A stretch of 64,000 nucleotides of DNA from positions 186,001 through 250,000 of the forward strand of contig NZ_NNRM01000044.1 in assembly GCF_002252525.1 (NCBI RefSeq). The letters are read 5' to 3'. This DNA comes from Brucella pseudogrignonensis (GTDB lineage Bacteria; Pseudomonadota; Alphaproteobacteria; Rhizobiales; Rhizobiaceae). Under the pieces are notes generated by a model. The model saw only the letters and a list, made by a program, of their open reading frames with translations. It searched no databases and had not been told where the DNA came from. How positions within the stretch are numbered: the stretch's first letter is position 1; every line of letters begins with the position of its first letter. The position numbers and the translations under genes are program-made. Positions 1 through 8,953 of the stretch are shown piece after piece.

Positions 1-2
1 GG

Positions 3-929
3 CGGCTTGCGGAAACAACCGCAGACGCGGAAAGGCAGTTCGTCGAAACGATGGGAAGCTTTCCGGTCGCAACCCATACCGATGAAGCAAACCGCCAGCA
101 CTACGAGATGCCGGCCGACTTTTTCGCACTGGCGCTGGGACCGCAGCGCAAATATTCCTGTTGTCTCTATCCTACGACCGATATGACGCTCGGCGAAGCT
201 GAGACTGCCGCGCTTGCAGAAACCGTGCAGCACGCAGCCATCACCGATGGCATGACGATCCTTGAACTGGGCTGCGGATGGGGTTCGCTTTCGCTTTATC
301 TTGCACGAAATTTTCCGAGCTCCCGCATCGTCTCGGTGTCGAATTCGACGTCGCAGCGCGCCTACATCCTCGACATTGCTCAGAAAGACGGCCTGATGAA
401 CCTGGACGTCATCACCGCCGACATGAATGACTTCACGACAGGGGATCGGTTTGACCGTGTCGTCTCCGTCGAAATGTTCGAGCATATGTCGAACTGGCGA
501 ACGCTTCTGGAGCGCGTGCGCGGTTGGGTGAAGCCGGACGGCAGGCTTTTCCTGCATGTCTTCACCCATAAGGATCGGTCCTATCGCTTCGATCAGGATG
601 ATCCGGCCGACTGGATCGCCCACCATTTCTTCACGGGCGGCATCATGCCGGCACACGACCTGCCGCATCGCTTCGGCGACCTCTTCCAGGTTGAGCTGGA
701 ATGGCGCTGGTCCGGCACGCATTATCGGCGCACAGCTCTTGATTGGCTCGCCAATTTCGATCGTGAGATCGACCGGATCCAGCCGATCTTAACGGCCGTC
801 TATGGCAAGGACGCCTCGCTGTGGCAGCGCCGCTGGCGGCTGTTCTTTCTCGCGACCGCTGGCCTGTTCGGTCACGAGAACGGCAATGTCTGGGGCGTCG
901 GCCATTATCTACTGGCGCCGACTGCATGA
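3..929 (+). CDS. Cyclopropane-fatty-acyl-phospholipid synthase-like SAM methyltransferase (5' end outside window)
   Basis: Class I SAM-dependent methyltransferase of the cyclopropane-fatty-acid synthase type, expected to modify membrane phospholipid acyl chains. The SAM-binding motif I is LELGCGWGSLS, near residue 72 counted from the ATG at 51, followed by an acidic VSVEMFEHM segment typical of the family. The frame stays open from base 3 up to that ATG with protein-like sequence, so the gene probably starts before the window and the ATG at 51 is internal. Its stop overlaps the start of the next gene (ATGA at 926-929), so the two are translationally coupled. Related clusters in alphaproteobacteria make cyclopropane or furan fatty acids; which one applies here is inference. 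Confidence 0.8.
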   Translation, partial: RLAETTADAERQFVETMGSFPVATHTDEANRQHYEMPADFFALALGPQRKYSCCLYPTTDMTLGEAETAALAETVQHAAITDGMTILELGCGWGSLSLYLARNFPSSRIVSVSNSTSQRAYILDIAQKDGLMNLDVITADMNDFTTGDRFDRVVSVEMFEHMSNWRTLLERVRGWVKPDGRLFLHVFTHKDRSYRFDQDDPADWIAHHFFTGGIMPAHDLPHRFGDLFQVELEWRWSGTHYRRTALDWLANFDREIDRIQPILTAVYGKDASLWQRRWRLFFLATAGLFGHENGNVWGVGHYLLAPTA

Positions 930-1480
930 TGTCCAACAAGGGTATTCAGTCAGACCCACTGACCCAGGCGACGGTCACGATCGCCTGGGTGGTTGCGCTG
1001 AACAAGCCATTCTATCCGCTCTATGTCTGGTACCTGGTAGGCAATGGCGTGGCGGCGTCGCTTTGCACCTTGCTGTCGGCGCCGCTTTTTCTCGCCATTC
1101 CATTCATTGCGCGCCGGTTCCCGCTTACGGCTCGGGTAGCGTTGCCGCTGGTTGGAACCTTCGACACATTGTTCGAGACTAAGCTCTTCGGTCCTGGCTC
1201 AGGCACGGAACTATTCTTCGCGGCTTGTATCATGCTGGTAGCGCTCGCATTTCGTCCCGACGAGAAATGGTGGCAGCGAGGATTGGCGGGACTGGTATTC
1301 ATGGTCTTTATCTTCTCACGCAGTTTTATCGGGCCGCCATTGCATGTGTGGGCCGACACAGAGCTCTACACGCTCTTCAATCTCAACGCATTTGCCGTCG
1401 CCAGTCTGATGGCGTTCGTCGCCCTGCGCTATTCCGGGATCGCAAGAGATCGCGAACCGACAAGCCCGGATGAGAGTTAG
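926..1480 (+). CDS. Small integral membrane protein in the lipid-modification cluster
   Basis: A 184-residue protein with about six hydrophobic stretches, for example LYVWYLVGNGVAASLC and GLAGLVFMVFIF, so almost certainly an inner-membrane protein. I do not recognise a named domain. The chosen start is the ATG at 926, which overlaps the stop of the methyltransferase; a second ATG follows at 929. The longer open frame reaching back to 821 lies inside the methyltransferase and is not credible. Position and coupling suggest a role with the lipid-modifying enzyme, such as supplying or shielding a membrane substrate, but nothing in the sequence shows this directly. Confidence 0.65.
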   Translation: MMSNKGIQSDPLTQATVTIAWVVALNKPFYPLYVWYLVGNGVAASLCTLLSAPLFLAIPFIARRFPLTARVALPLVGTFDTLFETKLFGPGSGTELFFAACIMLVALAFRPDEKWWQRGLAGLVFMVFIFSRSFIGPPLHVWADTELYTLFNLNAFAVASLMAFVALRYSGIARDREPTSPDES

Positions 1481-1520
1481 GACCGTCAGGGTCTCAAAGA
1501 AAAAGAAACAGGAGGGAAGC

Positions 1521-2054
1521 ATGCAGAGAGTTTTCAAGACGATCAATGTCGCGGCACTGGTGTTCATGGCCTTTTCCGGCTCTTCGACACCGGCATGGGC
1601 CGAGCCTAAGCCGGTTGCCGTCGGCATGGACCATTATCGCGGGACCTGGCTTGAAATTGGTCGGACACCAATGTGGCTGACCGATGGTTGCGTCGCCGGA
1701 TATTCGACATACAGGCCGGGCAAGAAATGGGGCGAAATCGCGGTGGAAGACGGATGTCATGTGGACACTCCAAAAGGCCGCTTGAAAACCGTCGAGGGAA
1801 CGGGCCGTATCCTCGATCTCGGATCGACCAACGCTAAAATGCGGGTTCGCTATCCGCTTCTCATCACGTTCAATTACTGGGTGCTCTACAAGTCGCCGGA
1901 CAAATCATGGTTCATCAGCGCAAATCCGGGCATGACCGACCTCTGGATTTACGCGCGCAACGTACCGTCCAAGGCGAAACTGAAAACGATGGTGCGCAAG
2001 GCGAGCCAACTCGGCTACGACATTCGCAAACTCGAGTTTCCGGCACAACGGTAG
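1521..2054 (+). CDS. Lipocalin-family protein, secreted
   Basis: A 177-residue lipocalin-like protein. The N-terminus is a signal peptide (hydrophobic core AALVFMAFSGSS, likely cleavage after AWA). The mature part begins with the lipocalin signature region YRGTWLEIGR, matching the GxW motif of the Blc/Dsb-lipocalin family. The family binds lipids in the periplasm or outer membrane; no lipobox cysteine is seen at the cleavage site, so it is probably soluble. The ATG at 1521 is preceded by a strong AGGAGGG ribosome-binding site, which decides it against the upstream in-frame start at 1470. It follows the membrane protein by 40 bases and probably belongs to the same transcript. Confidence 0.8.
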   Translation: MQRVFKTINVAALVFMAFSGSSTPAWAEPKPVAVGMDHYRGTWLEIGRTPMWLTDGCVAGYSTYRPGKKWGEIAVEDGCHVDTPKGRLKTVEGTGRILDLGSTNAKMRVRYPLLITFNYWVLYKSPDKSWFISANPGMTDLWIYARNVPSKAKLKTMVRKASQLGYDIRKLEFPAQR

Positions 2055-2429
2055 CGAAAAAGGTAACGGGAAGAATTGGTTATCTGACCATCCGCTCCTG
2101 TCCATAGCTCTGCGGACCCGGTCGTCGATCGCCTCTGCCAGCCGGGACCGGTCTTCCAGTGGCAAATCGGGTACAAAGGCAACCGCCCGTTTCTCGATCG
2201 CTTCACGTATGGCCAGATCGGCCATGCAAGCGTCGTGCAAGGCTGCGAATTGCGCATCCCTATCGACGTTAGCTTGTCCCAAAAAAGTCGCCGCCGAAGC
2301 CTTCGCCTCGCGCCGTTGGCAATGATATCCGACAGGCCCGCCCGTGTCTGGCACAGCGCGGCGCGAAAGGGTGCGCTGCTCCGGCGGCATTTCGGCGCCC
2401 GCCACGAGCAAGGATACCGTATCGATCAT
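1905..2429 (-). CDS. Uncertain hypothetical ORF, convergent with the lipocalin gene
   Basis: An open frame of 174 codons whose C-terminal third lies antisense to the lipocalin gene, so that part is unlikely to be functional. The middle (around residues 50-115) has an amphipathic, charged helical composition (RDAQFAALHDACMADLAIRE) that looks more protein-like than the other frames. I recognise no domain. It could be the decayed remainder of a gene whose other parts lie upstream on the same strand. Confidence 0.2.
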   Translation of the reverse strand: MIDTVSLLVAGAEMPPEQRTLSRRAVPDTGGPVGYHCQRREAKASAATFLGQANVDRDAQFAALHDACMADLAIREAIEKRAVAFVPDLPLEDRSRLAEAIDDRVRRAMDRSGWSDNQFFPLPFSLPLCRKLEFANVVAELARLAHHRFQFRLGRYVARVNPEVGHARICADEP

Positions 2430-3387
2430 CCGATGGCCAAATTTTTGCCAAGTGGCACTTCTGACGACCGATCTGACGAGAAAAAATAGAGGATGATCAG
2501 AACGGTGAGGATGAGAGGAGTTCTGTTTATCATATCAATTATCCCCATCATCGACATCGCCGAAGATCGTCGTTGTGTAGCTTTGACTGGACTGGCTGAC
2601 GAATGCCGTGGCGAGCGTCCCGGTCACCGCACCCGATAGGGCTGCAACGATTTCGATGCCCGCCACCAGGTCCTGAGTTTGCGGCTGAGGGACCGGCTCG
2701 ATCCCATTGCTCTGTCTGTGGCGCCGTTTTGTATTTTTACTGGCAGCGGATCAGTTTTCCAGACGCCAAGAATGCCATAGAGCTTCCTTTCTGCATCGAA
2801 AATGGCCTGCTCCTCTGGTGCCTGCGCAGTGGTCCGGGACGGGTCACGACTGGCGTCTGGCCATCTTCTATCATCTAAAAAGGGAAATCCACGAAGGATT
2901 CCATATCGCTGAAAATTGGATTAGATCCAAGTTTGTATTCTTCGGAAAGGTGGTGAATTGGCGACAAATTGCATTCACGAACAAGAAGTTTCGGCAGTGG
3001 CTCTACGCGGAATCTCGGGGCCTCGCTCCGCTGATCAAAGCTTACACCAATAAAACATTCATAAAAACGCGACAGAGCTTCACTAGCGCGCGCTGACGAC
3101 AAAAGCAGTAAGCCGAGCAGTTGGGTAGCGCGTTGGTTTTTCTGATTTCATGTCAAGAACATGAAGTTTGGCACCAAGCCAAGCACACGCCGTTGCCTTC
3201 ACACAGATGCCAGACAGAATTTCGTGTATTTTGCAGCCATCCAGATCGCGCGGTTGCTCCTATATCGAGCAACCTCACGTCTTCATGGGAACGGCGAGCG
3301 ATACATCCTGACACAGTGACCATGCAGATGAGGGCGACCACTCGGGAGTCATTATCTGCCTACGAGTTACATACAGATACCGGTTGA
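2430..3387. other. Gap with apparent minus-strand gene remnants
   Basis: No intact gene is convincing here. On the minus strand a protein-like tail ends at a TGA at 2535-2537 (it contains GIEIVAALSGAVTG and ends DVDDGDN). Immediately after it, a 35-codon frame starts MINRTPLILTVLIILYFF and looks like a small membrane segment. Further upstream in another frame is AERKLYGILGVWKTDP. The pieces shift frame several times, so I read this as decayed coding sequence. Bases 3100-3387 show nothing recognisable. Confidence 0.3.
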
Positions 3388-3409
3388 ATGCGCATATTTA
3401 TGCGCATAT
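3388..3409. promoter_or_regulatory. Duplicated palindromic box, candidate CcdA operator
   Basis: Two copies of ATGCGCATAT begin at 3388 and 3400, spaced 12 bases apart. The core ATGCGCAT is its own reverse complement. The pair lies just upstream of the antitoxin ribosome-binding site (AAAGGAG at 3421-3427), where autoregulatory operators of type II toxin-antitoxin operons normally sit. The repeats are seen directly; binding by CcdA is inference. Confidence 0.55.
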
Positions 3410-3435
3410 AGTGATCCACCAAAGGAGCATGTCTT

Positions 3436-3681
3436 ATGCCACAACTGGAATCTGCCCGGACCTTAAAGCGCGCAACCAATCTTTCAATCGATAATGAGCT
3501 TCTTTCTGAAGCGCGTCGACTTAAGATAAATATTTCGCGTGCAGCCGAGATTGGAATTGCGCAGGCGCTAGCTGCTGCCAAGTCAGCACTTTGGAAAGAA
3601 GAAAATCGTCCAGCAATGCAAAGTTCTAATGCTTACGTCGAAGCAAATGGCTTACCTCTTGAACATTATCGACAATTCTAA
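3436..3681 (+). CDS. ccdA: Type II antitoxin, CcdA family
   Basis: An 81-residue CcdA-type antitoxin. It has the ribbon-helix-helix N-terminus (KRATNLSIDNELLSEARRL) that binds DNA as a dimer and the family's disordered C-terminus ending near HYRQF, which neutralises CcdB. It starts 8 bases after an AAAGGAG ribosome-binding site, and its TAA overlaps the toxin ATG by one base (TAATG), so antitoxin and toxin are translationally coupled. The palindromic repeats upstream suggest autorepression. It probably helps stabilise the replicon or the nearby cluster. Confidence 0.88.
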   Translation: MPQLESARTLKRATNLSIDNELLSEARRLKINISRAAEIGIAQALAAAKSALWKEENRPAMQSSNAYVEANGLPLEHYRQF

Positions 3682-3977
3682 TGCCAAGATATGACGTTTA
3701 CTCCAATCCGGGTGGCGGCTATGTGCTCGACGTACAGGCTGACCTACTGGATGATCTGAAAACACGTATTGTTATCCCTCTCATTGTTAAAGCGCTGGCC
3801 CCAATCCCAGCCAAACGACTCAATCCGGGCTTCGAGATTGAAGGAGAGGAGTATGTGTTAGTTACACAGTTCATGGCGGCAATCCCGGTGTCGGCATTAA
3901 AGAACCCAGTAACGAACCTCTCCGATTCGCATGACGAGATCGTATCCGCTCTCGATATGGCGTTTCACGGGTTTTGA
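3681..3977 (+). CDS. ccdB: Type II toxin, CcdB family (gyrase poison)
   Basis: A 98-residue CcdB family protein of normal length. It has the family's N-terminal YDVYSNPGGGYVLDVQ strand, the RIVIPL segment and the C-terminal DEIVSALDMAFHGF helix. In CcdB the last residues (W99, G100, I101 in F-plasmid CcdB) insert into the GyrA dimer interface; here the end is HGF, so the terminal contacts differ in detail. It is coupled to ccdA by a one-base overlap. CcdB poisons DNA gyrase when the antitoxin is lost. Confidence 0.87.
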   Translation: MPRYDVYSNPGGGYVLDVQADLLDDLKTRIVIPLIVKALAPIPAKRLNPGFEIEGEEYVLVTQFMAAIPVSALKNPVTNLSDSHDEIVSALDMAFHGF

Positions 3978-4174
3978 ACTCTACCGCTCAGTTATTTAGC
4001 TGGCTGACAACATTGATGACCAGTCAGAAATTCGCGACTAGTACTAACCGTTTTTAGATGTCTGTTGGTTAATCGTTGCGATAAAGCACAATGAATGTGT
4101 ATGAACAGCTCAATCGTGTCTTTTGGATTACCCGACCGTTGGCCGTGTGAGGAACTTTTACAACTTGGCTAAAA

Positions 4175-5050
4175 ATGAGTACTCATAAATTCTGTCGCAA
4201 CGTCTGTCTGGAGCGGGGGGAACCTATGCCCGGAGCTGGTGGGACCGCCCCACGTTACGTGCTCCTCCATTGGCCGCGACGCCACTGGCGCGTTCCAAGA
4301 ACAAATGCGTTTGACATGCCCGAAGCACTTTCTCAGGCAATGATAACGGCTAATCAGGCTGGTATCCATGTGGCGCTTGTGGAGGGAGATGAAATTGCTC
4401 TCTCATGCGACAACATTATTCTACGCACAGCAACGACTGACATTCTGACCGAGCAATTGCTGGTTCTGGCCTCGGGAGGGGAACTCTGCGGAGAGCGCGA
4501 TGAGCGCATTACCATCCTTTGCTGTACAGATGGAAAGCAGGACCCTTGCTGCGCACGTTATGGTTTTGCTACCTGGAAAGCGCTGCGTGATCAGGCCGAC
4601 CCGACGGTTTTCCGGGTTCTACAGTCAACGCATATCGGCGGATGTCGCTTTGCCGCGTCGCTGCTCGTTTTGCCACAGCGCGCCAGATATGGACGTCTCG
4701 AACCAAAGGACGTTTCCGATTTCCTGTCCTGCCTTAGCAAAGGTGTTCCATTCCTGCCAGCGTACAGAGGCAATCCGGAACTAGACGCCTTGGAACAGGT
4801 CGCCGAGCACGCCGCGCTTTCATTCTGGAATGATGTTGGGCCACAGGAGAAAGTTGTTCTTGAGCGCAAAGCAGGGAACACGAATGAAATTGAAGCGGAG
4901 ATTATTGCCTCCACTCAATCTCAACAGTTGCTCATCCAGTTGAGGCTGGATCAGTTTGACGTCAATACACGCTGCAGCACGCTAGAGCCAGACGGCGATA
5001 AGGATCAGGTTGAACGCTGGAGTGCAGTTTCAATTAAGCCGTTGGCCTGA
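4175..5050 (+). CDS. Sucraseferredoxin-like (thioredoxin-fold [2Fe-2S]) protein, candidate ferric-siderophore reductase
   Basis: A 291-residue member of the sucrase/ferredoxin-like family. The conserved features are CTDGKQDPCC (about residue 112), STHIGGCRFA (about 150) and LLVLPQRARYG, which carry the cysteines and histidine expected to hold an iron-sulfur cluster on a thioredoxin-like fold. Members of this family found beside siderophore transport genes are thought to reduce ferric siderophores. Here it is convergent with the uptake operon (7 bases apart), which fits that role. The ATG at 4175 is kept because FCRN and the ERGEP motif just after it look conserved; an ATG at 4226 with a purine-rich leader is an alternative. 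Confidence 0.72.
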   Translation: MSTHKFCRNVCLERGEPMPGAGGTAPRYVLLHWPRRHWRVPRTNAFDMPEALSQAMITANQAGIHVALVEGDEIALSCDNIILRTATTDILTEQLLVLASGGELCGERDERITILCCTDGKQDPCCARYGFATWKALRDQADPTVFRVLQSTHIGGCRFAASLLVLPQRARYGRLEPKDVSDFLSCLSKGVPFLPAYRGNPELDALEQVAEHAALSFWNDVGPQEKVVLERKAGNTNEIEAEIIASTQSQQLLIQLRLDQFDVNTRCSTLEPDGDKDQVERWSAVSIKPLA

Positions 5051-5057
5051 CAACCTA

Positions 5058-5990
5058 TTAACGCTTCTGCCGGAGGATTTCCCGCTCGCCGATATGCGAT
5101 AGAAGCAAAGTCGCAGAACCAATCAGGCCTTCCATCGTTTCGCCGTAGCGACTGCGGTTAAAATACAGAAATTGACGATTGCGAACAGCAAACAGATTGC
5201 GCCACTGGACAGTCGACCGGAAGGCGCGCATTTCTGCCTCTTCGTCCAGCATTTCTTCGTAAGTGTCAATGATGATATCACTGTCAAAGTCGGAAAGGCG
5301 TTCTAAGCTATAGGGTATATCGCTTTCGCTATTCTCATAAGCGGGAACATGACCAAGACCAAAATCTTTTATCACCTGTTCCATGCCACCACGCCCGATA
5401 ATCCTGAAACCGTCGCGATAAATCTCCATCGGTGTCACTGTCATTGAAGCGGGTTTCTCTACGCGCCTTCCGAATTCACCGACTATATCCTGATATTCCC
5501 GATGCAATTCATCAAAGCGATGACGCTTACCAACAAGATCAGCCAATTGCTCTGAATAGGTTAATATGCCTTCTTCACGTAAAGGCAGCAGCACAACGGG
5601 CGCAATTGCTGAAAGCTTATCGCGAAGCGCTGCGTGATAAGATAACCCCACGATCAGGTCTGGCTTCAATGCCGCAATTGTTTCAATATCAGGAGCCTGA
5701 TGTGTTCCGATATACTGGATTTCTGACGTGTCGTATCTCTGCGATGCACCCCTATAAATTGTGTCCGCGAGCAAGCGCTTGCGGCCCGATGAACCACAAG
5801 GCACAACGCTTAATTCCAGCAATTGCGTTGTCAGACTGAAATCGTGCAATGACACCACACAGCGTGGGTGAACTGGCACCTCAACCGAGCCGAAACGATT
5901 GGTAAATGTTCTTGTTTCTTCTCCATGAGCACTAACAACAAAGCCGAAACTGCATATAAGAACAAGCAAAGCTGACGCTATTCTGATCAT
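5058..5990 (-). CDS. Iron-siderophore ABC transporter substrate-binding protein
   Basis: A 310-residue periplasmic binding protein of the FecB/FhuD type. It has a signal peptide (LLVLICSFGFVVSAHG), then the type III binding-protein fold with VVSLHDFSLTTQLLEL, a central DIETIAALKPDLIVGL segment and the long connecting helix. It should carry a ferric siderophore to the FecCD permeases. It is the last gene of a four-gene minus-strand operon, and its start overlaps the upstream permease stop (ATGA at 5987-5990). The specific siderophore cannot be told from sequence. Confidence 0.87.
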   Translation of the reverse strand: MIRIASALLVLICSFGFVVSAHGEETRTFTNRFGSVEVPVHPRCVVSLHDFSLTTQLLELSVVPCGSSGRKRLLADTIYRGASQRYDTSEIQYIGTHQAPDIETIAALKPDLIVGLSYHAALRDKLSAIAPVVLLPLREEGILTYSEQLADLVGKRHRFDELHREYQDIVGEFGRRVEKPASMTVTPMEIYRDGFRIIGRGGMEQVIKDFGLGHVPAYENSESDIPYSLERLSDFDSDIIIDTYEEMLDEEAEMRAFRSTVQWRNLFAVRNRQFLYFNRSRYGETMEGLIGSATLLLSHIGEREILRQKR

Positions 5991-7024
5991 CGGGTCGTTC
6001 CTTCTCGCGACAGCAGATATAGAAGATAAGGCGCGCCAACCACTGCAACCACAAGTCCCGCCGGAATCTGAAGCGGGGCGAAAACGGTTCGGCCTATTGT
6101 GTCACTGACAAGCACAATACTTGCACCAATCAATGCAGAGAGTGGCAAAAGCAAGCTATGCCTTTCCCCTACCAGCAGCCTTGCAGCATGAGGGGCTAAG
6201 AGGCCAATAAAGCTCATTGTGCCAACGTTCGCGACCGCAGAAGCCGTGAGCATCACACTCAGCAAAAGTGCGATGATCTGAAAGCGTGCAACATTCAGCC
6301 CGCGACTTGCTGCAACCGCGTTTCCAAGCTGAAACAAGTCAAACTGGCGGGAAAACAACAATATGGGAACAGCGGAAAAGAGCAGCCACAAAAGTTGCCC
6401 CCGCACATTTTCCCACCCTGCCCTGTGCAAGCTGCCTGCAAGCCAAAGCAAAGCCGATTCAACATGTTCGATCCGTCCGTAGGTGATAAGCAGGTCTGCT
6501 AATGCACTAAGTATTGCTGTTACACCAACACCCACCAGAATGAGACGCAAGGGCGAAACCCCTTTGTTCCAGGCAAGAGCGATAACAAACAATGCAACCA
6601 GCAGCCCACCAAGCAAAGCCGCAAGCGGATAAAGCTCAACAACCAGCGCAGATGGCCAAAGAATGAGCGCAGTCAGAACAGTAATGCCAGCCCCTGCCTC
6701 AACCCCCACCAATCCGGGTGCTGCCAGTGAATTGCGTGTCAGTACCTGCAATATCACTCCGGCAAGAGCCATCGCCATACCAGAAAAAATGGCAAGCAAT
6801 ATGCGTGGCAGGCGCGTATCAAACACGATGCTACGCAAAATACTATCGGTGCTTTGGGGCGCTGTAACTGCCTTGATTATTTCAGTTAGTGCGACAGGAT
6901 AGCTGCCGAGCATTATTGCCAATATTGCGGTTACGCCAAGAAACACAGTGGCAGCAATCAGAATGATCCGGCCATGAGAAAACCGAGTGCGGGTGTGATT
7001 GGTGACATGGGTTTGCACTGCCAT
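5987..7024 (-). CDS. FecCD-family siderophore ABC permease (second)
   Basis: A 345-residue integral membrane protein of the FecCD/BtuC family with about ten membrane helices. Typical motifs include RLPRILLAIFSGMAMALAG, the glycine-rich NSLAAPGLVGVEAGA loop and the coupling region TMSFIGLLAPHAARLLVG that contacts the ATPase. It forms a heterodimeric pore with the preceding permease. Starts and stops overlap at both ends, one base with the first permease and four with the binding protein, which supports one transcript and coupled translation. Confidence 0.9.
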   Translation of the reverse strand: MAVQTHVTNHTRTRFSHGRIILIAATVFLGVTAILAIMLGSYPVALTEIIKAVTAPQSTDSILRSIVFDTRLPRILLAIFSGMAMALAGVILQVLTRNSLAAPGLVGVEAGAGITVLTALILWPSALVVELYPLAALLGGLLVALFVIALAWNKGVSPLRLILVGVGVTAILSALADLLITYGRIEHVESALLWLAGSLHRAGWENVRGQLLWLLFSAVPILLFSRQFDLFQLGNAVAASRGLNVARFQIIALLLSVMLTASAVANVGTMSFIGLLAPHAARLLVGERHSLLLPLSALIGASIVLVSDTIGRTVFAPLQIPAGLVVAVVGAPYLLYLLSREGTTR

Positions 7025-8016
7025 TATTTCACTCTCCCCAGAACGAGGGCGATGAAAATAGGGCCGCCCACAATGGCAGTCACAATACCCGTATTGATCT
7101 CCAGTGGACGTAATGCCGTGCGTGATACGATGTCACCGGTAACAATAAGCAATGCACCTATCAGAGGCGCTGCCGGGACGAGAAACCGATAGTCATTACC
7201 GAAAAAAATACGCCCAATATGCGGAGCAATAAGACCGACAAAGCCAATAGGACCAGCTATTGCAACAGATGATCCGGCCAGAAGCACGATCGCCAAAAGT
7301 GATGAAAGCCGCATCCGCAATACATTCAGCCCCATCAGCGCCGCCGACTGCGATCCCAATCGGTGGAGATTAAGTGCGGGAATGTTCGCTATTGCAATGC
7401 ATCCAGCGAGAAGGATGAATGGAAAAGTCTGCCAGCGGGCCACTGAACTGTCAAAAGCAAGCGAACCAACAAGCCAGCGCCGCAGAGTTTCAAGCCCCTG
7501 CTGGTCAAGCAAAAGAACCATAGAGGTCAGGGCACTGAACAGGGCCGCAACCATCACACCAGACAAAACGAGGCGAACCGGATTGGGGTCCGATCCGCTG
7601 TTCAAAAGAACGATCGCTGCTGCAACAATCGCCCCCGCAAAGGCGAGAAGCGGTATCATGGCAAGCGTATTACCGGGGAGCACAAGCAAACCGAAAACGA
7701 CAAAGAAGGCAGCACCACTATTTACCCCCATCAGCCCCGGATCTGCAAGCGGGTTTTCACTGACCGCCTGCATTAACGCGCCTGCAAGACCGAGAGTTGC
7801 ACCGACGATGACAGCACTGATCAAACGAGGCATGCGCATTTCCATCACGATATTATGCAATGGGTCTGCCGGAACATAGGCGACAAGTGCTTGCCAGACC
7901 ACGCTCCAGTCAAGCTGACGCGCACCGAGCTTCAGCTGAAGGATTGCTGCCACGATTAGCAGCACAAAAAGGGCGAAAAACTGAAAAGAACGCAGATAAA
8001 CTGACAAAGGATGCAC
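7024..8016 (-). CDS. FecCD-family siderophore ABC permease (first)
   Basis: A 330-residue FecCD-type permease, paralogous to its neighbour. Motifs are RMPRLISAVIVGATLGLAG, NPLADPGLMGVNSGA and the ATPase-contact loop IGFVGLIAPHIGRIFFG. It begins 3 bases after the ATPase gene ends and overlaps the second permease by one base, so the gene order is ATPase, permease, permease, binding protein. Carrying two different permease subunits is usual for FecBCDE-like siderophore importers. Confidence 0.9.
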   Translation of the reverse strand: MHPLSVYLRSFQFFALFVLLIVAAILQLKLGARQLDWSVVWQALVAYVPADPLHNIVMEMRMPRLISAVIVGATLGLAGALMQAVSENPLADPGLMGVNSGAAFFVVFGLLVLPGNTLAMIPLLAFAGAIVAAAIVLLNSGSDPNPVRLVLSGVMVAALFSALTSMVLLLDQQGLETLRRWLVGSLAFDSSVARWQTFPFILLAGCIAIANIPALNLHRLGSQSAALMGLNVLRMRLSSLLAIVLLAGSSVAIAGPIGFVGLIAPHIGRIFFGNDYRFLVPAAPLIGALLIVTGDIVSRTALRPLEINTGIVTAIVGGPIFIALVLGRVK

Positions 8017-8019
8017 CCT

Positions 8020-8793
8020 TCACGCCCAGGAAGAAGCAATGCACATTGCAATTCCCGTTTCCGGATCATCCAGCATTCTTGATCGCACCGAAAACACATT
8101 ATCGATATTAGGCACATTGAAGACCTGCTGTGTCGCGCCTTCGGCAACCACGCGCCCATCTTTCAGCATGACAAGTTGATCTGCATAACGTGCTGCCTGA
8201 TTGAGGTCGTGAAGGATTGCAACCACTGTGCGCCCTGCATCGCGCAAGACCGACAGCAGATCAAGCAGGCTTAACTGGTTTGCAACGTCCAGAAATGTCG
8301 TAGGTTCGTCGAGCAGAATAACTGGTGTATCCTGAACCAAAGTCATTGCAATCCATGCACGCTGCAACTGACCACCTGAAAGGCTCTGCAATGGTCTGTC
8401 GATGAGTTGTTCAATGCCGCAAAGTGCAACGGCGCGCGAGACAGCGTCTTCGTCTTCACTTGACCAGCCACCGAGCCAGCTTCTCCACGGAAACCGTCCC
8501 TGTGCCAGTAATTCGCGCACACTCATTCCGACCGGCGTATGCACATGTTGTGGCAAGAATGCCATTTGCCGGGCCAGTTCGCGTCTTGAATATGAAACAA
8601 GCTGCTTAGATCCAAGTGCAACATGACCGCTTTGTATCGCGACCGTGTTCGCCATGCTGCCCAGAAGCGTTGACTTGCCAGAGCCGTTCGGCCCGATCAA
8701 AGCGGTAAAACGCCCCGGAAGAATTTTCAGATCAATGTCATGGAGAACATGCTGGGTGCCACGATAAACGTTCACTCGCTTCATTTCGAACAT
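8020..8793 (-). CDS. Iron-siderophore ABC transporter ATP-binding protein
   Basis: An ABC ATPase of the FecE/FhuC type, about 257 residues. It has Walker A GPNGSGKST, signature LSGGQLQRAWIA, Walker B VILLDEPTTFLD and the H-loop ILHDLNQAARYAD. It energises the FecCD permeases. The frame opens at a TTG at 8814, but the ATG at 8793 has a GGAG nine bases upstream and is preferred; an ATG at 8802 would sit right on that site. It is first in the operon and divergent from the receptor gene, so both are probably controlled from the 8794-9026 interval. Confidence 0.9.
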   Translation of the reverse strand: MFEMKRVNVYRGTQHVLHDIDLKILPGRFTALIGPNGSGKSTLLGSMANTVAIQSGHVALGSKQLVSYSRRELARQMAFLPQHVHTPVGMSVRELLAQGRFPWRSWLGGWSSEDEDAVSRAVALCGIEQLIDRPLQSLSGGQLQRAWIAMTLVQDTPVILLDEPTTFLDVANQLSLLDLLSVLRDAGRTVVAILHDLNQAARYADQLVMLKDGRVVAEGATQQVFNVPNIDNVFSVRSRMLDDPETGIAMCIASSWA

Positions 8794-8953
8794 AGCCAGC
8801 ATCTCCGTGCGCAATTGTAAGAAGCGGCTCTGACAGGCTCTTCCAATCGCGTCATATCATCCGCGCGACAGTGAGCGCGCTGCAATAAGTGTGTTGTGAC
8901 ACTTTTTTAATTTCTTCAAAGTGAATCACATGATAGCCAGAGCATATCTTTGT

